Assembly: GCF_031456275.1 (NCBI RefSeq)
Contig: NZ_JAVDUI010000001.1
Span: forward strand, 1,048,965-1,112,964
Length of the DNA stretch: 64,000 nucleotides
Source: Falsarthrobacter nasiphocae
GTDB taxonomy: Bacteria > Actinomycetota > Actinomycetes > Actinomycetales > Micrococcaceae
Direction: 5' to 3'
Shown here: positions 54,458 to 62,561 of the stretch, in pieces
Numbering within the stretch: the first letter of the stretch is position 1
How the letters are laid out: each line of letters opens with the position of its first letter
Program-made: the position numbers and the translations under genes
The notes under the pieces: model-generated
What the model was told of the DNA's origin: nothing
Seen by the model: only the letters and a program-made list of their open reading frames with translations
The model's database searches: none

Positions 54458-55321
54458 TTACTTGATCTTGGCGGCGTTCTGCTCGCCGCGCCGCTTGATC
54501 TCGCCCAGGGCCGCAAGCTCTTTCTCGTGCTCCTCCAGGAAGGGCGTGAGAACCGCGGCGATCTCCACCTTGAGCCGCTCCTCGAACTTCACCTGCCCAC
54601 GGCACTCGGCATCCTTGACAGCCGTCTCCTTGTCAGGGGACTTGCGAACATTGAGGGCCTCGTGCTCGAGAAGATCCGGAGACTCCGCGTTGATGCCCTT
54701 GCCCTTCATGCACACGGCCCACTCCTCGACGAGCTTCCTGTACTGCTGCGTGTCCCTGGCGCTCTGTACGGGCTGCAACAGCGCGTTCTCGATGAGGCCC
54801 GTGACACGCATCCCGTCCTCCACTGATCCATAGACGGCCTCGTAGCTTTTGGCCAGGCACCCATTCTTGAACACACTCCCCCGGCCTCCGAGCAGCCTGG
54901 CGGACACAGTCCCCCCAGACTCATCACCGCGGAACGAGGGGGCCTGCCCTCCAGCTGCAGCACTCTCAGCCGACAAGCCCTGTTTTTTCGCATAGCCTGC
55001 CGAACGGGCGCCATCTACGGTGAGCGGGGTCAATTGGGCGAGGGAGCGCACACTCACCGATCTTTCGTTGACAGGTGGGGCGACCTCGCCTGCCTCCCGC
55101 ACACACGCCGCGATGAACCGGTGCCGTGCGGCTTCGGCGGTCTCGTTGGGTTTCAAGAGGGCCTCAGCCTTCTCGTAGGCCTGGGGCGCAGGAGTCGCCG
55201 CCCGGTTGACCTTGCCAGGCTCACTCTGCCCAGAGCCCGAATCACTGGACGCCTGACCGCATCCCGCCAGCGCCACGAGCGCCGCCATGAGCACTGCAGC
55301 AGCGCGTGTCTTCCTCGCCAT
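54458..55321 (-). CDS. Lipoprotein A of the exporter operon
   Basis: 287 residues. Signal peptide with lipobox (RAAAVLMAALVALAGC) and a Ser/Gly-rich spacer after the lipidated Cys, so anchored to the outer face of the membrane. The mature part is helical with several Cys (ACVREAG, KNGCLAKSYEAVYG, WAVCMKGKG, AECRGQVKFEERL) that could form disulphides. No known domain. It is a clear tandem paralogue of the gene at 55414-56292. Sixteen bases separate it from the adaptor gene. It may be a substrate-binding or sensory partner of the exporter. Confidence 0.85.
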   Translation of the reverse strand: MARKTRAAAVLMAALVALAGCGQASSDSGSGQSEPGKVNRAATPAPQAYEKAEALLKPNETAEAARHRFIAACVREAGEVAPPVNERSVSVRSLAQLTPLTVDGARSAGYAKKQGLSAESAAAGGQAPSFRGDESGGTVSARLLGGRGSVFKNGCLAKSYEAVYGSVEDGMRVTGLIENALLQPVQSARDTQQYRKLVEEWAVCMKGKGINAESPDLLEHEALNVRKSPDKETAVKDAECRGQVKFEERLKVEIAAVLTPFLEEHEKELAALGEIKRRGEQNAAKIK

Positions 55322-55413
55322 TCTGTTTCCTCTCATCTCGGCAGGATGCCGTTGAACAACGTGGCGGGGAGCCCCCGCCTGCACTCGGGGCGCCCGTTCA
55401 GGCGCCGTCACGC

Positions 55414-56292
55414 CTACTTGACTGTGGCGGCGATCCTCTCGCCGCGCCGCTTGATGTCCTCGACGGCTGCCAGCTCGCTCTCGTTCTCCTCCAGGAACGG
55501 GGTCAGCACGGCCGCCATCTCCTCCTTGAGCCGCTCTTCGAACTTCACCTGCACACGGCACTCCGCGTCCTTGACGGCCATCTCCTTGTGGGCCGACTTG
55601 AGCACGTGGATGGCCTCGTGCTCGAGGCGCTGAGGGGACTCCGCCTCCACACCCTTGCCCTTCATGCAGGCGACCCACTCGGAGGAGAGCACCTCGTACT
55701 GGTCCGTGTGGAGCGCGAGCTGGACCGCGCCCTGCACGCGCATGTGCGGCCCCTCGTGCGCCGCCAGCCCGTCTTCAATGGAGCCGTAGACCGCCTCGTA
55801 GCTCTTTGCCAGACAGCCGTTCTTGAAGAGGGACCCTGGGGCGCCGACCAGCGCGGCGGTGACCGGCCCAGCGGACTCGTCACCGAAGTAGGCGCGCGCC
55901 TGGGCGTCGCTCACCGGCTTCTCCCCAGTGCCCTGCACCGCTCGCGTGTAGCCCCGCTCCCTCGCATCGTCCAGGGAGAGGGGAACGAGCTCAATGAGGG
56001 ACCGCAGGCTCTGGGCCGGGACAGGCGTGGACATGGGCGCCTGTCCGGCCTCCCGCATGCAGCCCACGATGAACCGCTGGCGCGCGGCCTCGGCAATCGC
56101 ATTGGGCTTCATGAGGGCCTCGGCCTTCTCATACGCCTGGGGCGCAGGGGTCGCGGCCCGCTTCACCTGCCCGGGCTCGCTCCGCCCCGGAGCGCTCCGC
56201 CCCGAGCCCGAATCACTGGACGCCTGACCGCATCCCGCCAGCGCCAGGAGCGCCGCCATGAGCGCGGCCGCACTGCGTGTTCTCTTGCCCAA
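55414..56292 (-). CDS. Lipoprotein B of the exporter operon (paralogue of lipoprotein A)
   Basis: About 292 residues from a TTG start at 56292 that is preceded by AGGGAGAGGA. The lipobox is MAALLALAGC. Cys positions (GCMREAG, KNGCLAKSYEAVYGS, WVACMKGKG, AECRVQVKFEERL) and the C-terminal helix (AAVLTPFLEENESELAAVEDIKRRGER) align throughout with lipoprotein A. The two genes therefore arose by tandem duplication. They differ mostly in the central region of about residues 85-135. First gene of the operon; its long leader contains a strong hairpin. Confidence 0.83.
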   Translation of the reverse strand: MGKRTRSAAALMAALLALAGCGQASSDSGSGRSAPGRSEPGQVKRAATPAPQAYEKAEALMKPNAIAEAARQRFIVGCMREAGQAPMSTPVPAQSLRSLIELVPLSLDDARERGYTRAVQGTGEKPVSDAQARAYFGDESAGPVTAALVGAPGSLFKNGCLAKSYEAVYGSIEDGLAAHEGPHMRVQGAVQLALHTDQYEVLSSEWVACMKGKGVEAESPQRLEHEAIHVLKSAHKEMAVKDAECRVQVKFEERLKEEMAAVLTPFLEENESELAAVEDIKRRGERIAATVK

Positions 56293-56391
56293 GGACTCAA
56301 TCCTCTCCCTCGTCAGCCATGCGCCACACAGCACGCATGCGCCCCGCGGACCTCGCGGCACGCGGCGGGCCCCGCCCCTGGGTGCCAATGC

Positions 56392-56424
56392 GGGGGCCTC
56401 GAGGGGGTGGGATTCGAGGCCCCC
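56392..56424 (-). promoter_or_regulatory. Strong hairpin in the leader of the lipoprotein/exporter operon
   Basis: An 11-bp perfect stem (GGGGGCCTCGA / TCGAGGCCCCC; arms 56392-56402 and 56414-56424) with an 11-base loop. It lies between the likely promoter and the start codon and has no T-run after it, so it may regulate translation or RNA stability rather than terminate. Confidence 0.55.
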
Positions 56425-56455
56425 GCGACTCCTAGGAAGGGGCAGGAGTAGATCA

Positions 56456-56485
56456 AACATACAACGTTCGTTCAATCAAGGTCAA
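56456..56485 (-). promoter_or_regulatory. Promoter of the lipoprotein/exporter operon
   Basis: Minus strand TTGACC (56480-56485), 18-base spacer, TATGTT (56456-56461), in an AT-rich patch. It gives a leader of about 155 nt before the TTG start. The rest of the 56,293-56,660 gap up to fhaA contains a TATGCT (56599-56604) that may be the fhaA -10 element. Confidence 0.6.
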
Positions 56486-56660
56486 CGGTCTTTCCGCCCT
56501 CGTCCTTCAGGCCCAGATCCAGCCCTGGACCAGGCATTCCTCAGCACCAGTCAGTAGTATCGGCAGTGGACGCGGCAGCCGCGCTCGCTCTATTGCCCTA
56601 TGCTGCGGCCGGAGGGCCCAGCCCGTGCCCGCCTGAGCGCGAACGATGAAAGGAGGTCCC

Positions 56661-57644
56661 ATGGGACTGCTCGACAACCTGGAGCGCAGGATCGAGAAGG
56701 CCGTCCGCAAGCCGTTTGCCGGCCGCGGAGGGGACCTTCAGCCCGTGGAGCTCGCCAGCGCGCTGCGCAACGCGGTTGACCGGCGGATCGTCTCCCGCAA
56801 GAACCGGACCATCTCCCCCAACACGGCCGCCTTCCGCTTCGGCGCCGAGGCCTATGAGAAGGCCCGCGAGTGGGGCAGCCCCCTCGCCGAGGAGCTCTGC
56901 GACGTCCTCATCCGCCACGCGCGCACGCAGGGGTACACGCTCCCCTCGGATGTTCAGGTCACCTTCCTACGGGATGAGTCCCTGCCTCCGCATGAGTTTG
57001 AGGTTGACCCGGCCTTCATTGACGACGACGGCACCGAGCTCTTCGCCACCGAGGCCCCGCCGTCGCGGCGCCACTCGCAGCGCGGCTCCTCCCCGCAGGA
57101 CGGGTTCGAGGAAGACTACGCCCCGTCGTCGCCCTCTGAGTCCGCAGCCGAGCAGGCGCACGCGCCGCAGCAGAGCGCCGCACCTGCCCACGCCGCGCCC
57201 CACGCCCCCAGCCAGCACAGCGCGCCCGGCCGGCAGGGCTCGCCCGCGACGTCCCGCCCCACCGCGGCCCGGCTCCTGGAGCCCGAGCCGCCGGCACTCC
57301 TCGGGATCATCGGCGTGGAGGGCCAGCGCTATGCGATCGAGGGCGCCTCGGTCATCCTCGGCCGCTCGCACACCGCAGACATCACCGTGGCGGATGACGG
57401 CGTGTCCCGCCGCCACCTTGAGATCTTCGTCCGGGACGGCGGGTACTGGGCCCGGGACCTGGGCTCCACCAACGGAACGCACCTCAACGGATTCCCGCTG
57501 GAGCAGGAGACGGAGCTGACGGACGGGTCCCTCCTGACCATGGCGGCCACGCGCGTGAGCTTCCGCCTGGCGCCGCGCGAGGCCTACCCCAATCAGCAGC
57601 CCAGCAGCCGCTTCTCCCCGGACTCGTTGGAGGCCTCCCCGTGA
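56661..57644 (+). CDS. fhaA: FHA-domain protein FhaA (DUF3662 plus FHA)
   Basis: 327 residues. The N-terminal DUF3662 domain (MGLLDNLERRIEKAVRKPFAGRGGDLQPVELASALR, to about residue 115) is followed by a disordered Ala/Pro/Ser/His-rich linker (about 130-215). The C-terminal FHA domain has VILGRSHTADITVADDGVSRRHLEI and DLGSTNGTHLNG, the phosphothreonine-binding residues. In mycobacteria FhaA binds phosphorylated MviN and PknB to control peptidoglycan synthesis. ATG 56661 follows a perfect AAAGGAGGT. First gene of the elongation/division operon. Confidence 0.96.
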   Translation: MGLLDNLERRIEKAVRKPFAGRGGDLQPVELASALRNAVDRRIVSRKNRTISPNTAAFRFGAEAYEKAREWGSPLAEELCDVLIRHARTQGYTLPSDVQVTFLRDESLPPHEFEVDPAFIDDDGTELFATEAPPSRRHSQRGSSPQDGFEEDYAPSSPSESAAEQAHAPQQSAAPAHAAPHAPSQHSAPGRQGSPATSRPTAARLLEPEPPALLGIIGVEGQRYAIEGASVILGRSHTADITVADDGVSRRHLEIFVRDGGYWARDLGSTNGTHLNGFPLEQETELTDGSLLTMAATRVSFRLAPREAYPNQQPSSRFSPDSLEASP

Positions 57645-58156
57645 GCGAACTGACCATCACCGCGATCCGCTTCGCCTTCCTCATCCTCCTGTGGGTGTTC
57701 GTGGCCATGGTGGTGGGTTCGCTGCGCCGAGATCTCGGCGTTCAGGGCCCGCGGCGCACGGGCTCGGTCCCGGCGGCGCGCCAGTCCGCACGGGCCGTCG
57801 CGCCCGCAGCCGCCGCCCCGGCCCCGGCCCGCACCGCGCCGCAGAGCGGGCAGACGCCGCGGGTGCGCCCGTCGAAGCTCGTCGTGACGGAGGGCCCGCA
57901 GTCCGGCACCGTGCTGGATCTCGCGGACTCGCCAGTCCTGCTGGGCCGCGCCCAGGAGGCCACGCTCGTCCTTGCGGACGACTACGCCTCGGGCCGCCAC
58001 GCGCGCCTCTTCCCCCAGGGGAGCCGCTGGTTCATTGAGGACCTGGGGTCCACCAACGGGACGTTCGTCGGATCCGAGCCGCTGGTTCGGGCCGTCCCCG
58101 TCGAGCCGGGCGCGCCCCTGCGCATCGGCAAGACCGTCTTCGAGCTGAGGAATTAG
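57641..58156 (+). CDS. fhaB: FHA-domain protein FhaB (FipA-like)
   Basis: 171 residues. One N-terminal TM segment (about 6-28), an Ala/Pro/Arg-rich linker, and a C-terminal FHA domain (LLGRAQEATLVLADDYASGRHARL, then DLGSTNGTFV). The mycobacterial orthologue (FhaB/FipA) links the Ser/Thr kinases to the divisome. GTG start overlaps the fhaA stop by 4 bases. Confidence 0.95.
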   Translation: MSELTITAIRFAFLILLWVFVAMVVGSLRRDLGVQGPRRTGSVPAARQSARAVAPAAAAPAPARTAPQSGQTPRVRPSKLVVTEGPQSGTVLDLADSPVLLGRAQEATLVLADDYASGRHARLFPQGSRWFIEDLGSTNGTFVGSEPLVRAVPVEPGAPLRIGKTVFELRN

Positions 58157-58159
58157 CCT

Positions 58160-59710
58160 TTGCAGCTTGTCTTTGACTTCGCGGCCCGGACCGATGTGGG
58201 ACAGGTCCGGCAGAAAAACGACGACTCCGCCTACGCGGGCCGCCGTCTCGCCGTCCTGGGCGACGGCATGGGCGGGCACGCCGGCGGCAACGTCGCGTCT
58301 GCCACGGCCGTGCTGGGCCTCGCGCCCCTGGACCGGCCCGGCCTGGAGGACGCCGCGCTGTCCCTCGCGGACGAGATCCAGAACGCCAATCTCCTCATGA
58401 ACGAGATCGTCAAGACGAACCCCGAGCTCTCCGGCATGGGCACCACCCTGACGGCCCTGCTCATCGACGGGGACCGCCTGCAGTTCGCCCACATCGGGGA
58501 CTCGCGGGCCTACCGCCTCCGGGACGGCGTCTTCGAGCAGGTGAGCCTGGACCACACGTTCGTCCAGCGACTCGTGGACGAGGGCCGCCTCCTCCCCGAG
58601 CAGGCCAAGACCCACCCCCACCGCAACGTGATCGCCCGCGTCCTCGGGGACTCTGACGCGTCCCCCGAGGTGGACCTCGCCACGCTGGACATCCACGTGG
58701 GCGAGCGCTGGCTCCTCTGCTCGGACGGCCTGACGGACGTCGTGTCCCTCGAGGAGATCGAGGAGGTCGTCCGCTCCACCGAGGATCTCGACGCCATCAC
58801 GGACATCCTTGTGCGGCGCACCCTCGAGGGAGGTGCGCCTGACAACGTGACGGTCGCCGTCGTCGACGTCCGGGAGGAGGGCACCGAGAAGCCTCACCCC
58901 TCCGCTCCCGTGACCCGCCCGTCCCCCGCGCCCTCCGAGGCCGCCGCGGATGCGCCGAGCGCCGCCCTCCTGCGGCAGGACCTTGAGCGCCGCCCCCACG
59001 TCCTCGTGGGCGCCGCCGCGCTGGCCACGGAGACGGGGCAGCTGCCCGTCGTCACCGCGCACACGGCTGAGAGTCGCGCTCTCGCGGCCGACGACGCGCC
59101 TGCGGCCACGGACGAGCCCGCGGACTCCGAGAAGCACCTCGGGGCGGACGAGGACCACCCGGAGGCGGGCTCAGCGCGCAAGCGCGAGCGCAACCGCCCG
59201 TGGATGCTCCCCGCCGTCCTGGGCGTCCTCGTGCTCCTCGTGGCGCTCGTCGGCACCCTGGGCTACATGTGGACCCAGACCCGCTACTACGTGGGCGAGG
59301 ACAACGGGAAGGTCGCCGTCTACAACGGCGTCTCCCAGCGCCTGGGACCTGTGCGCCTCTCTCACGTGCAGGAGACGTCCTCGATTGACGTGGCCGTGCT
59401 GCCCGAGAACGCGCGGCAGAACGTCTCCCGCTCCATCCCCGCGAACGACTTGGCCCACGCCGAGTCCATCGTGGAGAGCCTGCGCTCAATGGCACGCGCG
59501 CACAACTGCTTCCCCGCCGTCACCGCCCCGGGCGGAAAGGGCTCCCCCAGCCCCTCCGCGAGCGCCTCCCCCAGTGGGAAGGCCACGCCGAGCCCTTCGG
59601 CGTCCGCGAGCCCGAAGCCGTCCGCCAAGCCCTCGACCAGCGCCTCGACCGGCTCCGCGCCCGGCCCCTCTGTGGCACCGGGCCCCACAACGACGATCTG
59701 CGGAGACTGA
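58160..59710 (+). CDS. pstP: PP2C-family Ser/Thr phosphatase PstP
   Basis: 516 residues. The cytoplasmic PP2C domain (1-240) has the metal-binding residues in RTDVGQVRQKNDDS, GDGMGGHAGGNVAS, HIGDSRAYRL and SDGLTDVV. A linker leads to one TM (about 350-372, WMLPAVLGVLVLLVALVGTLGYMW). A short extracytoplasmic domain of about 75 residues is followed by a Ser/Pro/Lys tail of about 60 residues. It removes phosphates placed by the PknA/PknB kinases. It starts with TTG 58160, three bases after fhaB. Confidence 0.96.
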   Translation: MQLVFDFAARTDVGQVRQKNDDSAYAGRRLAVLGDGMGGHAGGNVASATAVLGLAPLDRPGLEDAALSLADEIQNANLLMNEIVKTNPELSGMGTTLTALLIDGDRLQFAHIGDSRAYRLRDGVFEQVSLDHTFVQRLVDEGRLLPEQAKTHPHRNVIARVLGDSDASPEVDLATLDIHVGERWLLCSDGLTDVVSLEEIEEVVRSTEDLDAITDILVRRTLEGGAPDNVTVAVVDVREEGTEKPHPSAPVTRPSPAPSEAAADAPSAALLRQDLERRPHVLVGAAALATETGQLPVVTAHTAESRALAADDAPAATDEPADSEKHLGADEDHPEAGSARKRERNRPWMLPAVLGVLVLLVALVGTLGYMWTQTRYYVGEDNGKVAVYNGVSQRLGPVRLSHVQETSSIDVAVLPENARQNVSRSIPANDLAHAESIVESLRSMARAHNCFPAVTAPGGKGSPSPSASASPSGKATPSPSASASPKPSAKPSTSASTGSAPGPSVAPGPTTTICGD

Positions 59711-59712
59711 CG

Positions 59713-61122
59713 ATGGACTACACGAGCACACCTCGCCCTCGCCGCAACCTCGAGCTGGGGCTTTTGATCATGGCCTGGATCCTGGGGATCGGGGCCTACT
59801 GGTCCGTGGACATGGTCATGCTGGACACGCTGAGCCCGGACTTCGCGGTGCGCCAGGCGGTCTTCGTGGCGCTGCCGCTGATCTTCCATGTCGTCCTGCG
59901 CGTGCGCGCCAAGTACGCGGACCCCTACATCCTGCCGATCGCGACCCTCCTCAACGGCCTGGGCCTCGCGATGATCCACCGGCTCGACCTGCCCTTTGAC
60001 GGGCGGGACGACGCCGGCCGCCAGCTCACCTGGATGGCGGTGTCCGTGGTGGCGGCGATCGCCCTCGTCGTCGTGCTCAAGGATGCCCGGCGCCTGCAGA
60101 AGTTCACGTACATCTGCCTGTTCGCCTCGCTTGTCCTCCTGGCCCTGCCGCTGCTGCCGGAGCCGATCGGCGTGCCGATCAACGGCGCGCGACTGTGGAT
60201 CAACGTCGGGTTCGGCACGTTCCAGCCGGGTGAGGTCGCGAAGATCACCCTGGCCATCTTCTTCGCGGGCTACCTCTCCACGAACCGTGACCTGATCCTC
60301 CTGGCCGGTCGCCGCGTGGGGCCGCTCCAGTTCCCACGCTTCCGCGACATGTGGCCCATGCTCGCGGCGTGGTTCATCTCGATCGGCGTGCTCCTCACGC
60401 AGAATGACCTCGGCTCGTCCATCCTCTTCTTCGGCCTGTTCATGGCGATGATCTACATCGCCACGGGGCGCATCTCGTGGATCGTCATCGGCCTGGGCCT
60501 CGTGGCGGTGGGCGCCGTGCTCGCGTACACGTTCTTCTCCCACGTGACGCGCCGGATCAACGCGTGGCTTTACGCGTTCCAGCCGGAGTTCTACAACGCG
60601 CAGGGCGGCTCGCAGCAGATCGTCCAGGGCCTCTTCGGCTTCGCGAACGGCGGCCTGTTCGGCAAGGGCCTCGGGCAGGGGCGTCCGGACATCGTCACCT
60701 ACGCCAACTCGGACATGATCCTCACGGCCTTCGGCGAGGAGCTGGGGCTGATCGGCACGATGGCCATCGTCATGCTCGTTGTCCTGCTCGTCACACGCGG
60801 CATGCGCGCGGCTCTCGGCACAAAGGACGGCTTCGGCAAGCTTCTCGCGGCGGGCCTCTCCTTCGTTGTGGCTCTCCAGTTCTTCACCATCGCGGGCGGC
60901 GTGACGCGCCTCCTCCCGCTGACGGGCCTGACGACGCCGTTCATGGCCGCCGGTGGCTCGTCCCTGCTCGCGAACTGGCTCATCGTCGCCCTCCTCCTTC
61001 TCATCTCCGAGAACGCGCGGCGGCCGCTCATCACGGGGCCCATGACTGACGAGGACCGGGACGCCCGCCGCAAGCGGCGCTTCTGGCCCTCATCCCAGGA
61101 CCAGGAGGCTGATGCCGCATGA
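59713..61122 (+). CDS. rodA: RodA/FtsW-family peptidoglycan polymerase
   Basis: 469-residue SEDS protein with about 12 TM segments. SEDS glycosyltransferases polymerise lipid II and work with a class B PBP. The conserved loop VPINGARLWINVGFGTFQPGEVAKI and the later NDLGSSILFFGLF and GLTTPFMAAGGSSLLANWL motifs are intact. Its start is 2 bases after the pstP stop, and its stop overlaps pbpA, the partner transpeptidase. Confidence 0.97.
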   Translation: MDYTSTPRPRRNLELGLLIMAWILGIGAYWSVDMVMLDTLSPDFAVRQAVFVALPLIFHVVLRVRAKYADPYILPIATLLNGLGLAMIHRLDLPFDGRDDAGRQLTWMAVSVVAAIALVVVLKDARRLQKFTYICLFASLVLLALPLLPEPIGVPINGARLWINVGFGTFQPGEVAKITLAIFFAGYLSTNRDLILLAGRRVGPLQFPRFRDMWPMLAAWFISIGVLLTQNDLGSSILFFGLFMAMIYIATGRISWIVIGLGLVAVGAVLAYTFFSHVTRRINAWLYAFQPEFYNAQGGSQQIVQGLFGFANGGLFGKGLGQGRPDIVTYANSDMILTAFGEELGLIGTMAIVMLVVLLVTRGMRAALGTKDGFGKLLAAGLSFVVALQFFTIAGGVTRLLPLTGLTTPFMAAGGSSLLANWLIVALLLLISENARRPLITGPMTDEDRDARRKRRFWPSSQDQEADAA

Positions 61123-62561
61123 ACCAGGCCATTCGCAACACGTGGATCGCCGCGATCCTCCTCTTCACGCTCATCCTCGGCTCCCTGACTGTGGTCCAGT
61201 TCGTAGCGGCCGGCAGCCTCCAGGCGAACCAGTGGAACTCGCGGACGATCCTGGCCCAGTTCTCCCGGGACCGCGGCCAGATCACGGCCGACGGCGTGAC
61301 GCTCGCGGCCTCTGTCCCGAGCGATGACGACTGGAAGTTCCAGCGGCAGTACCCGGGCGGCGCCATGTACGCCAACCTCACGGGCTTCTACTCGCTCCAG
61401 CTCGGGTCCTCGCAGCTCGAGGACGCCCTCAACGAGGAGCTGACCGGCACGGGGGACTCGCAGTTCTACGCGAAGATCTCCCAGATGCTCTCGGGCTCGG
61501 AGCCGGCCGGCAACTCTGTTGAGCTGACGATCGACCCGCAGCTGCAGAAGGTCGCCTATGACTCTCTGCCGAACGACAAGAAGGCCGTGGCCATCGTCTC
61601 GGACCCCAAGACGGGCGCGATCCTCGCCATGGCCGCGAAGCCGAGCTACGACCCGAACCAGCTCGCGGTCCACAGCGGCAGCGCCGTGGCGAGCAACCTG
61701 AAGGCCCTCGACGGCGTCCCGGGCCTGTCCGTCTACACCAACCCGGCCACCGAGGACCTCCTGGCACCGGGCTCTGTCTTCAAGATCGTGGACACCGCCG
61801 CCGCCCTCGAGTCCGGCAAGTACACGAAGGATCAGAAGCTGGACAACCCGTCCCGCCTTCTCCTTCCCGGCACGACCACCTACCTGCCGAACTACCAGCT
61901 CGGGGCCTGCAACTCTGAGAGCCGCCCGTCCTTCTCATGGATCCTGGCGCACTCGTGCAACACTCCCTACGCCCAGATCGCCTTGGACCTCGGTCAGGAC
62001 ACCATCGCCAAGAAGGCGGAGGCGTTCGGTTTCGGCAGCTCCCTGTCCATCCCCACGCGGGTCACGGCGAGCCAGTTCCCCTCAGACATGTCCAAGGACC
62101 AGCTGGCCCTGTCCGCGATCGGACAGTTCAACGTCAAGACGACGCCGCTTCAGGTCAACATGCTCGCCATGGCCATCGCGAACGGCGGCGAGATCATGAA
62201 CCCGCAGCTCGTCAAGACCGTTCGGCAGCCGGATCTCAGCGTCAAGAGCCAGTTCAAGCCGTCCGTCTTCAAGCGGGCCACGACTGACTCCGTGGCCGCG
62301 GACATCCGGGACATGATGCTGGAGACCACGAGGTCGGGAACCGCCACCAACGCGGCCATCCCAGGGGTCTCGATCGCCTCGAAGACAGGCACGGCGGAGA
62401 TCGCCAACAACCTCACGAACTCTTGGTACACGGGGTTCGCCCCGGCGGAAGACCCCAAGGTGGCGGTGACCGTCGTGGTCGCAGGCACTGACACGAACTC
62501 AGGCAACTACGCCGTGACGACGGCGGCACGAAACATCTACGAGGCGGTGTTGAACAAGTGA
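61119..62561 (+). CDS. pbpA: Class B penicillin-binding protein PbpA
   Basis: 480 residues. One N-terminal TM anchor (about 8-30), a dimerisation-like region, and a transpeptidase domain with all three active-site motifs: SVFK (about residue 220, nucleophile Ser), SCN (HSCNTPYAQ) and KTGT (SKTGTAEI). It crosslinks peptidoglycan made by RodA. The ATGA overlap with rodA and a GTGA overlap with the kinase gene make this a tightly coupled operon. Confidence 0.97.
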   Translation: MNQAIRNTWIAAILLFTLILGSLTVVQFVAAGSLQANQWNSRTILAQFSRDRGQITADGVTLAASVPSDDDWKFQRQYPGGAMYANLTGFYSLQLGSSQLEDALNEELTGTGDSQFYAKISQMLSGSEPAGNSVELTIDPQLQKVAYDSLPNDKKAVAIVSDPKTGAILAMAAKPSYDPNQLAVHSGSAVASNLKALDGVPGLSVYTNPATEDLLAPGSVFKIVDTAAALESGKYTKDQKLDNPSRLLLPGTTTYLPNYQLGACNSESRPSFSWILAHSCNTPYAQIALDLGQDTIAKKAEAFGFGSSLSIPTRVTASQFPSDMSKDQLALSAIGQFNVKTTPLQVNMLAMAIANGGEIMNPQLVKTVRQPDLSVKSQFKPSVFKRATTDSVAADIRDMMLETTRSGTATNAAIPGVSIASKTGTAEIANNLTNSWYTGFAPAEDPKVAVTVVVAGTDTNSGNYAVTTAARNIYEAVLNK

